Shown here: piece after piece, positions 1-6,526 of the stretch
How positions within the stretch are numbered: the first letter of the stretch is position 1
Layout of the letters: the number at the start of each line of letters is the position of its first letter
Assembly (NCBI GenBank): GCA_026398535.1
Contig: JAPLSQ010000048.1
Span: 1 to 34,058 of the forward strand
Length of the DNA: 34,058 bases
Origin: Candidatus Sumerlaeota bacterium
GTDB lineage: Bacteria > Sumerlaeota > Sumerlaeia > Sumerlaeales > Sumerlaeaceae
Reading direction: 5' to 3'
Notes under the pieces: model-generated
What the model saw: only the letters and a program-made list of their open reading frames with translations
Database searches by the model: none
What the model was told of the DNA's origin: nothing
Program-made: the position numbers and the translations under genes

Positions 1-172
1 AGAACGTGTTCTCGAAACGAACCAGTTTCGAGCCGGTGCGCTGAAGAACACAAACCTGTATGAATTTGCTGTGGGTGTCGATGCCGACGCCGTAGTTATC
101 TACGCATTGGTCGATATCGATACCGTCTGGCGGTGATTCGTTAGAAGGCTGTAGAAGGTTGCGATTGCTCAT
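1..172 (-). CDS. IS110-family-like transposase, N-terminal part (runs off window)
   Basis: The minus strand is open from an ATG at 172-170 to the left edge, giving 57 residues and no stop. The N-terminal part contains 'YGVGIDTHSKFIQVCVL', which resembles the start of the RuvC-like DEDD domain of IS110-family transposases, where the Asp in 'GID' is the first catalytic acidic residue. These enzymes recombine DNA guided by a bridge RNA encoded in the non-coding end of the element. The rest of the gene lies outside the window, so the family call rests on this short stretch only. The start is supported by the motif position; no strong ribosome binding site is visible upstream. Confidence 0.5.
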   Translation of the reverse strand, partial: MSNRNLLQPSNESPPDGIDIDQCVDNYGVGIDTHSKFIQVCVLQRTGSKLVRFENTF

Positions 173-424
173 TTTACAAATACCAGTAGGGGGTAAGTTC
201 GAATGAACTGGATTCTCAGTTCACCGGAGTTCGCTACTTCCTGAAAACCGGTAAAGGGGAACGAGACTGCTATAGGGGTTAATTGCTCCATGTGTCAATC
301 GTACCGGGTGTTGGCCATGCCTTGTGAAGTGACGTCGAGCGTCAATTGAGAGTAAGTGGCTCTGAACTGCAAACGCGGTAAACCACATAAAAATACGCCT
401 CGTAAAGATAAATCGTCATAGAGA
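173..424 (-). ncRNA. Candidate IS110 left end with bridge-RNA-like structure
   Basis: About 250 non-coding bases lie directly upstream of the IS110-like transposase start. In the IS110 group this is where the bridge RNA is encoded. A perfect 7-bp inverted repeat with a 6-nt loop (tgaactg/cagttca, 204-223) is visible, and a smaller one (gttc/gaac) overlaps it. I could not identify the element's outer boundary, the core dinucleotide or the target- and donor-binding loops, so this is a positional prediction backed by one clear hairpin. Confidence 0.25.
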
Positions 425-636
425 TGCATTATATTTGCGTGACGTTGAATAGCAAGCACTTACAAGTGAAGAAAATCCGTGAATTGTCGTTGAATCGTTG
501 TTTTCGTGGTGTTTTTATTCAGCGTGCTCGTAAAAAGAAGTTGTTGTTTTTAGTGGGGGGGGTAGGGGAAAAAATCGTGTTTTTTGCCCGCTATGTAAAC
601 GAATTCGTATAGTTGGCACGAAGTATGCGTATTATA
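425..636. other. AT-rich stretch without a recognisable gene
   Basis: This stretch holds an open frame of 62 codons (424-612, plus) whose translation is low in complexity (runs of K, F, V) and matches nothing I recognise. The DNA contains G- and T-rich runs (near 541-575) and ends in a TA-dinucleotide run that leads into the 28-bp repeat. I see no convincing gene. Confidence 0.4.
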
Positions 637-664
637 TATATATATACGTAGCTCTAATAGCAGA
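637..664. repeat. 28-bp direct repeat, copy 1
   Basis: This copy is identical over 28 bp to 845-872. It has a TA-rich left half followed by acgtagctctaatagcag. Directly after it begins a 5'-truncated IS5-type transposase frame. The bases outside the 28 bp differ at both ends. Confidence 0.85.
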
Positions 665-840
665 GCGCCGATCCTTCGTACAAACCACGACGCTGGGTGG
701 TCGAACTCAGCCACTCGTGGTTCAACCGGTTTCGAAAACTCTCGCCAAGGTATGAGAAATCAACCCAATCCTACTTGGGGCTGCTCATGCTGGCAGCCGC
801 GATGATTGTCTTGAACAAGGTGATTATTATTTACGGATAA
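661..840 (+). pseudogene. IS5-family transposase, C-terminal fragment
   Basis: The frame is open for about 59 codons to a TAA at 838-840 and has no start. The translation includes 'RRWVVELSHSWFNRFRKL' and then 'RYEKSTQSYLGLLMLAAAM', which is the typical C-terminal end of IS5-family DDE transposases; the Glu in 'VVE' is expected to be the third catalytic residue. Everything upstream of 'RRW' except about 10 codons is missing. The truncation point coincides with the end of the first 28-bp repeat copy, and the second copy starts 4 bases after the stop codon. It is therefore a dead fragment enclosed by direct repeats. Confidence 0.7.
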
Positions 841-844
841 ACAC

Positions 845-872
845 TATATATATACGTAGCTCTAATAGCAGA
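845..872. repeat. 28-bp direct repeat, copy 2
   Basis: This is the second identical copy, 208 bp after the first. The 5'-truncated serine recombinase frame starts immediately behind it. The repeat itself carries stop codons in that frame (TAA, TAG at 863-868), so it separates the recombinase remnant from any upstream coding sequence. Confidence 0.85.
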
Positions 873-1660
873 AGAAGCTGTTCAACCCAGACTTCGCGCT
901 CCGGCGGACGATTCGTTGCGCGGGCTGCGGCGATTTCCTGACCGGTAGCAATACCAGCAAGCGCAATGGCAAGCGGTTCGGCTACTACCACTGCCAAAAC
1001 AAGACCTGCTCCAACTATGGCCGGTGCCTGCACAAACGCGACGTCGAGATCGGATTCGAGGAACTCGTCGAACGGCACGCTCTCGCACCGGGGTATCTCG
1101 ACTGGCTGCGCCTGGCTCTGGAGCAGGCTCTCGACGACATCAACCGAGTCGCCGCCGCCAAGATTGCCTACTGCACCACCCAGATTGATCAACTCGAAGA
1201 GAAGCGTCGCCGCATCTACGAGATGCGCGAGGACGGTTCCTACACGAAAGAGGAGTTCCTGGAGCGCAAGGGCGACCTCGAACGACAGATCAACCAGTTG
1301 AAGATCGAGCAGATGGCCGACCAGACCCAAGCCGTCGATCTCGACCGCCTGTTCAAATACGCCAACGATTTCGTGCAGACATTCGGCGGGAAATGGTCAA
1401 CGATTCCGGATTCGGTGAAGACCCGGTTCCATAATCTGCTGCTGCCGGAAGGAATTTCCTACGACCCGGCCAGCGGTTATCAGACCGAGAAACTGGGGCC
1501 AGTTTTCGAGCTGAATCAGCGGTTTCGGAACACGAAATCCCCTTGGGTGGACTGCGCGTTACCTATATCAGACCAAATCGTTGAAAATCTTCGCTCGTTT
1601 GGCGACATCATGGTCGATGCGCTGGACCTCGTGTCGGCGCCGCGACCAGAGCCATTATGA
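873..1660 (+). pseudogene. Large serine recombinase, C-terminal half (5'-truncated)
   Basis: The frame is open from just after the 28-bp repeat to TGA at 1658-1660, about 262 codons. It begins in 'NPDFALRRTIRCAGCG', the usual entrance to the recombinase zinc beta-ribbon, with later Cys residues in 'YYHCQNKTC'. A charged, helix-rich coiled-coil segment follows ('EEKRRRIYEMREDGSYTKEE' and onwards). This order matches the C-terminal DNA-binding half of large serine integrases. The N-terminal resolvase domain with the catalytic serine and the Recombinase domain are absent, so the protein cannot be active alone. An internal ATG at 1223 could start a shorter product, but nothing suggests it is used. 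It may be what remains of the integrase of an element that carried the following lexA and Thoeris genes. Confidence 0.75.
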
Positions 1661-1769
1661 CATGGACGCGGGACCACCGCCACAAAGTCCCCCAAGTCCC
1701 CAAGTCCACCCGAGCAGCCGTCTCTGGAGCGGTGAACAGGCCAGCCTCCACCTTTGGGAATACACCCGG
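1661..1769. other. Intergenic stretch with short tandem-like repeat
   Basis: This stretch has no gene. A short imprecise repeat of the unit caagtcc/aagtccc occurs around 1685-1712. The region leads into the lexA promoter. Confidence 0.4.
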
Positions 1770-1798
1770 TTGACGCCGGTATATACTGTGTGTATAAT
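1770..1798 (+). promoter_or_regulatory. Consensus sigma-70-type promoter of the lexA-Thoeris operon
   Basis: TTGACG (1770-1775) and TATAAT (1793-1798) are separated by exactly 17 bp, which is close to the ideal housekeeping promoter. The expected transcription start is near 1805, only about 6 nt before the lexA ATG at 1811, so the message would be almost leaderless. Confidence 0.7.
1782..1796. promoter_or_regulatory. Candidate LexA operator overlapping the -10 box
   Basis: TATAC-TGTGT-GTATA is an inverted repeat with 5-bp arms and a 5-bp centre that covers the spacer and part of the -10 element. LexA repressors usually bind short palindromes in their own promoters, so autorepression from this site is plausible. 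The arms are short and AT-rich, and no second copy was found in the window. Confidence 0.35.
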
Positions 1799-1810
1799 GG
1801 TGAATACAAT

Positions 1811-2528
1811 ATGCTCCAACCACTGAAAACAAAGGAATTGCAAGCCCTGCGGATCATCCGCAACCATCTCGTGCACGATGGCTCTTCGCCGTCGATTCGC
1901 GAACTGATGCGCGAGATGGGATACAAGTTTCCCCGCTCGGCCGCGGTGCTCATCGAGCGCCTGATTGTGGGCGGATACGTGCGCCGCACTTCTGCCGGAC
2001 TCCAGATTCTACGCGAACCACCGGCCGATTTTCAGCGGGCGAGTACAGTTCGCGTGCCACTGGTTGGCCGAGTGTCCTGCGGGGCGCCGATCTGGGCGGT
2101 AGAGAACGTCGAGGCCTTCGTCCCCGTCGCCACCACCATCGCCCGCCCGGGTTCCCAGTACTTCATCCTGCGGGCGGAGGGCGATTCGTTTGGGCGGTTG
2201 AAGGATACACCCCGCGACGCACTTCATCCTGCGGGCGGAGGGCGATTCGATGAACCGGGCCGGCATCAATGACGGCGACCTGGTGCTCATCCGCCAGCAG
2301 GAAACGGCCGAGGAGGGGGATCGCGTCGTTGCCCTGATCGACGACGAGGCCACCATCAAGGAACTGCACTTCGGTCCGACCGAGATCATCCTCAAACCCT
2401 GCTCTACCAATCCCAAGCACAAGCCGATTATCCTGAATCGGGAATTCCACATCCAGGGGGTGGTGACGCACGTATTGAAGGGGGGATCCGAGATGTTTGA
2501 TGACGATTATCAGATAAAAGAAAGGTAG
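1811..2528 (+). pseudogene. lexA: LexA-like SOS repressor, frameshifted by a 61-bp insertion
   Basis: The first part from ATG 1811 encodes a winged helix-turn-helix ('LKTKELQALRIIRNHL', 'SPSIRELMREMGYK') and then the cleavage region 'VPLVGRVSCGAPIW', where the scissile pair would be Cys-Gly as in UmuD rather than Ala-Gly. The frame runs into the catalytic motif 'EGDS', and a 61-bp insertion then shifts it by +1. The rest of the S24 protease fold continues from 2250 ('[17 protein letters not shown]', then '[12 protein letters not shown]' with the expected catalytic Lys) to TAG at 2526-2528. Removing 61 bp restores a normal repressor with the 'GDSM' motif. As it stands, the upstream frame ends with about 20 foreign residues, and the DNA-binding domain may still be made without the dimerisation and protease part. 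Five bases separate it from thsB. Confidence 0.75.
2160..2249. repeat. 29-bp direct repeat with 32-bp insert inside lexA
   Basis: Bases 2160-2188 and 2221-2249 are identical (29 bp, encoding the 'FILRAEGDS' motif). They are separated by 32 bp found nowhere else in the window. The net addition is 61 bp, so it causes a frameshift. The structure looks like a duplication with filler DNA, or like a short insertion with a long target duplication. Confidence 0.85.
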
Positions 2529-2533
2529 CTCGA

Positions 2534-3037
2534 ATGGCGTACAGAAATAGAACCTACGTTTGCTTCGATGGCGATGAGGACATGCACTACTATCGTCTCA
2601 TGTGCGCTTGGAAGCAGCACGAAGGCATCGACTTCGACTTTTTTAACGCCCACGACCTCAATACGGCCCGTGACGACAGTCAGGAAGAGTCAATAAAACG
2701 ACAACTTCGCGAGCGACTCAACAACACGAGAGTATTTGTGGTGCTCATTGGGAAGAAGACTCGATATCTCACCAAGTTCGTTAAGTGGGAGATGGAGCAG
2801 GCTTTGTCTCTAGGACTGCATATTATTGCTGTCAATCTGAATGGTTTGCGCCAGCAGGATGTCGACCGCTGCCCGCCTACCATCAAGGATGCCTTAGCCA
2901 TCCATATCAGCTTCAACGCGGCAATCATGCAGCACGCTTTGGAGCACTGGCCAGCTTCGCACAACCAGTACCGATCAGAGAACAAGACCGGACCTTACTT
3001 CTATAAGCCAGAGGTATACAAACAGATGGGACTATGA
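2534..3037 (+). CDS. thsB: TIR-like (DUF1863-type) ThsB, Thoeris sensor and signal synthase
   Basis: The 167-residue protein matches the TIR-like ThsB fold: an early beta strand 'RTYVCFDGDEDMHYYRLM', then 'DFFNAHDLN', 'SIKRQLRERLNNTRVFVVLI', and 'FVKWEMEQALSLGLHIIAV', in which the Glu of 'KWEME' is at the position of the TIR catalytic glutamate. In Thoeris systems ThsB detects phage infection and makes a nucleotide signal from NAD+. In the type II systems with a macro-domain effector the signal is known to be histidine-ADP-ribose. The start has GAAAGG 8 nt upstream. The gene follows lexA by 5 nt, and its stop overlaps the thsA start by 4 nt (ATGA), so both are translated from one message. The family call is strong; the exact signal molecule is inferred from the partner. 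Confidence 0.8.
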   Translation: MAYRNRTYVCFDGDEDMHYYRLMCAWKQHEGIDFDFFNAHDLNTARDDSQEESIKRQLRERLNNTRVFVVLIGKKTRYLTKFVKWEMEQALSLGLHIIAVNLNGLRQQDVDRCPPTIKDALAIHISFNAAIMQHALEHWPASHNQYRSENKTGPYFYKPEVYKQMGL

Positions 3038-3969
3038 TTGACATCCTGCGAGGATATTTCTCGATAAGCTACTGGCGCCACACCGTTTGGAGCAGCGAAA
3101 CCGCGAAGATACTTCTGGCGACCACTGGACCTCTCTGGCTGCTTTTCAATTTGCCAGGATATTTTGGTGTGCTTGCGTCATGGAAACCGTTTTTTCAGGA
3201 CCACCTCTCCATCTATGTTGGCCTTTGTGCCCTGACTACCATCATCATTCGGCATCCGGTAACTTCAGTGTCTAGTTGCTTGTCAAGCAGGGACGTGGCA
3301 ATAGAGGTGCGTGTTGGCAATCTCTTCTGTCTTCGCAATGCCTCTCTTGTCGTAAGCACCAATACCACATTCGAGACTGATACGAACAACGGTCTTGTCG
3401 CGAAAGATAGCATTCAGGGGCAGTTTACAGAGCAGTACTTTGACAGTGTGTCGCATTTGGATAAAGACATTGACGAGGCACTCAAGGGGATTCATGTGGA
3501 GGAGCATCTGCAAGACGGTCGACCAGGCAAGACGAATCGTTACAGGATCGGCACCGTCGCCCAGGTGCGGCCGATGGGTCGCACGTGCTACTTGCTGGCG
3601 GTCGGGAACATCACCGCGACCGGCAACTGCGAGTCGTCGTTCGAAATGGTGAAGCAGGCGCTTGCCGCGTTGTGGAATCATGTTCAGATGAAGGGAGGCA
3701 TCGAACCAATCGCGATAGGAGTTTTGGGGACGGGGCGGGGTAGACTTGTCGAGAAACGTGAGATCGTGATTCGGGAGATCATCGAATCGTTTGTAGCCGC
3801 CTGTGCATCGAGGCGTTTTACAGAAAAACTGATCGTTGTCATATCGCCGGATGACTATCGCAAGCATGCGATTGATCTGAAAGATATCGGAATGTTCGTG
3901 CGATATGTGTGCAAATACACCGAACTGAAGAAGCCGCAGGATAAGGGTTCTGGAGTCGCGGTGCTATGA
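3034..3969 (+). CDS. thsA: Transmembrane-macro effector ThsA (type II Thoeris)
   Basis: The protein has 311 residues. Two hydrophobic helices near the N-terminus ('ILLATTGPLWLLFNLPGYFG' and 'IYVGLCALTTIII', roughly residues 26-75) are followed by a macro-domain-like region from about residue 88 ('IEVRVGNLFCLRNASLVVST') to about 290, with 'GIEPIAIGVLGTGRGRL' as a glycine-rich ligand loop. This layout is that of the ThsA macro effectors of type II Thoeris, in which signal binding by the macro domain triggers a membrane-disrupting response. The start overlaps the thsB stop by 4 nt. The pair is complete and shows no frameshift. The domain call is confident; activity in this host is unknown. Confidence 0.8.
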   Translation: MIDILRGYFSISYWRHTVWSSETAKILLATTGPLWLLFNLPGYFGVLASWKPFFQDHLSIYVGLCALTTIIIRHPVTSVSSCLSSRDVAIEVRVGNLFCLRNASLVVSTNTTFETDTNNGLVAKDSIQGQFTEQYFDSVSHLDKDIDEALKGIHVEEHLQDGRPGKTNRYRIGTVAQVRPMGRTCYLLAVGNITATGNCESSFEMVKQALAALWNHVQMKGGIEPIAIGVLGTGRGRLVEKREIVIREIIESFVAACASRRFTEKLIVVISPDDYRKHAIDLKDIGMFVRYVCKYTELKKPQDKGSGVAVL

Positions 3970-4042
3970 GGATTCAGAGAGCTGTAGTGCAGTCGATGCC
4001 CCTGCGTTGAGGGGCACATCATGTCTTTGTGGAGGCGGGCCT

Positions 4043-5047
4043 GTGGCTGGCACATTTACCCACATCACGCTGGTCGATATGCTGTGTCAGACGGGGACCG
4101 AGTCCGACGATGTCGCGCCCGGTGATGATGAGCGCAGCAGACAAATCCGTCACGCGCTGAACGCGTATAGCAATTTCTGCGAGCTTGGGGCGGTGAGCCC
4201 TGACTACCCGCTCCTGACCCCAAAGCACCACAACGCCGCGGGGTGGGCAAACGTGATGCATTACTGCCGCACCGCGGAATGGATCAGGGATGGAATCAGG
4301 TTGTTGACGCCCAAAGATTTCGAGGTCCCGGAGACGCAGCGCTGTATCGCCTGGCTGTACGGGTATGCCGCACACGTGGTGGCGGACATAACCGTCCACC
4401 CGATTGTGGAAGCGAAAGTGGGACCGTATAATGACGACACGAAGCTGAATCACCGCATCTGCGAGATGAACCAGGACGTTTACGCGTTCAGGAAGAATCG
4501 CCACGCGGATATAGCGGCGGCGGAGTACCTGCGCAATCGAGGCATTGGCACGTGTTGCCGCGACGTGAACAAGTCTCGCGACCTTCACCCCGCGATCGCC
4601 GAATTCTGGGCCCGAATCCTTCAAACCGTGCCCCGAGACGGTCTGAAAATGGCTCCGGAGCATCCTCGCCCGGAGTCCGATCCGGATCCCTGCGAATGGC
4701 ATGGGTGGTTCGTTACCATCATTGACAGGTTTGCCGATGAGGGCCGATGGCTGCCCTATTTCGCCAGGCACGGTGCTGATCGCGTTGGAATCACCTATCC
4801 TGAGTATGACCCCGACAGCCCCGACTTTCAGTCGTATGTAAATGGTCTTCGGACGCCGCAGGGGCAGCCAATTGCCTACGATGATGTCTTTGCCAAAGCG
4901 AGAGAGAATGTGAAAGCTGCTTGGATTCAGATTTCAGAAGCCCTGATTTGCGACGATCCTGAAAAGTTTGTCCTCGCGGACGCCAACCTCGACACAGGCA
5001 AAGCCTTGGGCACCAACACTTCAATTTACTGGGGAGATGGACAATGA
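4043..5047 (+). CDS. Zinc-dependent phospholipase C-like protein
   Basis: The product is about 334 residues. The best start is GTG 4043, because GGAGG (4031-4035) lies 7 nt upstream and the protein then begins 'MAGTFTHITLVDML', where the early His is a metal ligand typical of this family; an in-frame ATG at 4007 lacks these signs. Other ligands appear in 'VMHYCRTAEW' and in 'AAHVVADITVHP' (His, Asp, His). Such proteins hydrolyse phospholipids or related phosphodiesters, usually after export, but I see no signal peptide here. The gene starts 73 nt after thsA in the same direction and overlaps the lipoprotein gene by 4 nt. A lipase-like enzyme next to a membrane-targeting defence system could be an accessory effector, but it may also be unrelated cargo. 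Confidence 0.7.
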   Translation: MAGTFTHITLVDMLCQTGTESDDVAPGDDERSRQIRHALNAYSNFCELGAVSPDYPLLTPKHHNAAGWANVMHYCRTAEWIRDGIRLLTPKDFEVPETQRCIAWLYGYAAHVVADITVHPIVEAKVGPYNDDTKLNHRICEMNQDVYAFRKNRHADIAAAEYLRNRGIGTCCRDVNKSRDLHPAIAEFWARILQTVPRDGLKMAPEHPRPESDPDPCEWHGWFVTIIDRFADEGRWLPYFARHGADRVGITYPEYDPDSPDFQSYVNGLRTPQGQPIAYDDVFAKARENVKAAWIQISEALICDDPEKFVLADANLDTGKALGTNTSIYWGDGQ

Positions 5048-5505
5048 CAGTGAGTTCCGTGCGGCAAAAAGGAGTCCTGCTATCGTGCATGGTCGTTTTT
5101 GCCATCGCACTTTCCGGTTGTTCCACTTTCATGCCAACGAGTCAGCGTTTGCGCGCAGAGGAACTCGGCAGACAACTCCCCGACCTAACCACGGCAGTCA
5201 GAGGCGAGATTGTGAATACGCGGAACGGCAGGCTGCTGACTGATGCTCAACTGTTGGATCGTCTCAAGACGGAGCGTCCGGAGTTTCGTGCGTTCGACAG
5301 AGCCAATGTGGAGGTCCAGCGGGGAAAGAAGAATGTTGTCCTGTTGGTTGGGCCATCTGACCGGGGATGTGCGTGGCTGGAGGACTCGTCGGCGACTCCC
5401 TACGTCGATCGAGAGTGGTACAAAATAGACCCGAAGCATCCGGCCGTGTTTACCCTGGATCCGGCACAACCGCCGACGGATGAGGGAAGCAGTCGCGGGA
5501 GGTAG
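5044..5505 (+). CDS. Small predicted lipoprotein of unknown function
   Basis: The 153-residue protein has a positively charged start, a hydrophobic stretch and a lipobox 'ALSGC' with the lipidated Cys at residue 26, so it should be anchored to a membrane from the outer side. The mature part is hydrophilic ('LTTAVRGEIVNTRNGRLL') and I recognise no domain. It overlaps the phospholipase-like gene by 4 nt, which indicates translational coupling and a shared role. The terminal region is rich in Pro, Ser and Gly. Confidence 0.65.
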   Translation: MTVSSVRQKGVLLSCMVVFAIALSGCSTFMPTSQRLRAEELGRQLPDLTTAVRGEIVNTRNGRLLTDAQLLDRLKTERPEFRAFDRANVEVQRGKKNVVLLVGPSDRGCAWLEDSSATPYVDREWYKIDPKHPAVFTLDPAQPPTDEGSSRGR

Positions 5506-5531
5506 CGCCAACGCCTCCCAACATTGCGCTA
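5497..5531 (+). terminator. Possible terminator hairpin after the Thoeris-lipoprotein operon
   Basis: Two mutually exclusive inverted repeats overlap the lipoprotein stop codon: GGGAGG/CCTCCC (5497-5519) and TAGCGC/GCGCTA (5503-5531). No U-tract follows, so the case for intrinsic termination is weak. The position between convergent genes fits. Confidence 0.25.
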
Positions 5532-5549
5532 TCGAAGTGTGTGTGTCAT

Positions 5550-6386
5550 TTACTGCAGGAACCGGTCGATGCCGCGGTTGGCGTTGCGGTCGCGCCTTTG
5601 CTTCTCGCGCAGGAACGCGGCGATGATGAGCAGCAGAATGCTGACGAGGATCAGCGTGAGTCCGAGCTGGTTGGCAACGCCGGAACCCGCCGCTGATGAA
5701 CCCCGAGATCCTTTGGCACTCGATTCCTTGCTGCCACTGAGGCGCTCCCACCAGGAAGGGGACGTGGTCGGGGGATTTTCCATACCGGCCGGCACCACTT
5801 GGCGTCGGGGCCGCTTCTCGTTGGAGACGAGAAGCACCAGATCGCGGAAGGCGGCAGTCTGGCCGGCCTCGCCGGTGAGTACGAACGTGAGCCTATACTC
5901 GCCGAGGCCGAGCCGCCCGAGCGGAACCTTGTGCTCCGTGCCGAGAGCGGCCGTCAATTCTCCGACGGTGCGACCGTTGCCGGCACGAAGACTGACCTCT
6001 CCCTTGGTGGGGATGTTGGTGGTGAAGAAGAGCACGACCCGGCCCTTGGCGTCGCGTTCGTAGGTGATTTTGGTGATGAGGATGCTCTGACTGTTTCCGA
6101 TCCCAGACCGGCTGGAAGCGCGTGGCACGTCCGGTGCATTTTCCTCCACGAGCGGGATGAGGAAGCCGCTGCTCACGTTGCGCTCGCCTCCGGTGCTCTC
6201 TCCATTCACGCTTCCGCCGATGGAATCACGTGCCGAGTACGAGGGGAATGCAGCGGTACCACCTCCGTAGTCGACGGTTTGCGGTTCCGATAAGTAGTGG
6301 GCGCTTTGCATGGTCTGTGCCCGCGCCGGTGCGGTCACCGCAAGAGTGAACATCAGGCACGACGCGAACAGGATTGGTTTTCGCAT
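5550..6386 (-). CDS. Secreted surface protein with C-terminal membrane anchor
   Basis: The 278-residue protein has a signal peptide ('FASCLMFTLAVTAPARAQ', cleavage after about residue 23). The following section, 'SARDSIGGSVNGESTGG', has the short motif style of Patescibacteria surface proteins. A beta-rich central domain (about 100-190) and a Ser/Gly-rich linker follow. One hydrophobic helix near the end ('GLTLILVSILLLIIAAFL') is followed by basic residues. The topology is therefore an exported domain anchored by its C-terminus. The start codon is 8 nt behind a TATAAT box, so the mRNA has practically no leader. I do not know its function. It is divergent from the repeat protein gene at 6527, which is also exported, so the two may form a surface pair. 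Confidence 0.65.
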   Translation of the reverse strand: MRKPILFASCLMFTLAVTAPARAQTMQSAHYLSEPQTVDYGGGTAAFPSYSARDSIGGSVNGESTGGERNVSSGFLIPLVEENAPDVPRASSRSGIGNSQSILITKITYERDAKGRVVLFFTTNIPTKGEVSLRAGNGRTVGELTAALGTEHKVPLGRLGLGEYRLTFVLTGEAGQTAAFRDLVLLVSNEKRPRRQVVPAGMENPPTTSPSWWERLSGSKESSAKGSRGSSAAGSGVANQLGLTLILVSILLLIIAAFLREKQRRDRNANRGIDRFLQ

Positions 6387-6394
6387 ATGTCCGG

Positions 6395-6403
6395 ATTATA
6401 CCA
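6395..6403 (-). promoter_or_regulatory. Extended -10 promoter, near-leaderless
   Basis: On the minus strand TGGTATAAT (TGn plus a perfect -10) ends 8 nt before the ATG of the surface-protein gene. The expected transcription start falls within a few bases of the start codon, and no ribosome binding site is possible. Confidence 0.55.
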
Positions 6404-6487
6404 CGGACGCTCTCTTTGGCACACGGCCCAAACCCGCATCTTATCCACACTTTCGCCGCCTCAACCCTTATCGCATCGCCAATCCAG

Positions 6488-6496
6488 TGTTACAAT
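6488..6496 (+). promoter_or_regulatory. Extended -10 promoter of the repeat-protein gene
   Basis: TGTTACAAT (TGn plus TACAAT) lies 30 nt before the ATG at 6527. No clear -35 box and no Shine-Dalgarno sequence are seen in the leader (aaacccaaatcaccc). Confidence 0.4.
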
Positions 6497-6526
6497 GATT
6501 GCATATTCTCTAAACCCAAATCACCC

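Noticed and set aside
424..612. Plus-strand frame of 62 codons near the left end
   Set aside because: It has low complexity, no ribosome binding site and no similarity; it lies in AT-rich debris.
637..872. 28-bp repeats as Xer dif/pdif sites
   Set aside because: The length fits, but the halves do not resemble XerC/XerD binding sequences. I keep the repeats as a finding without this label.
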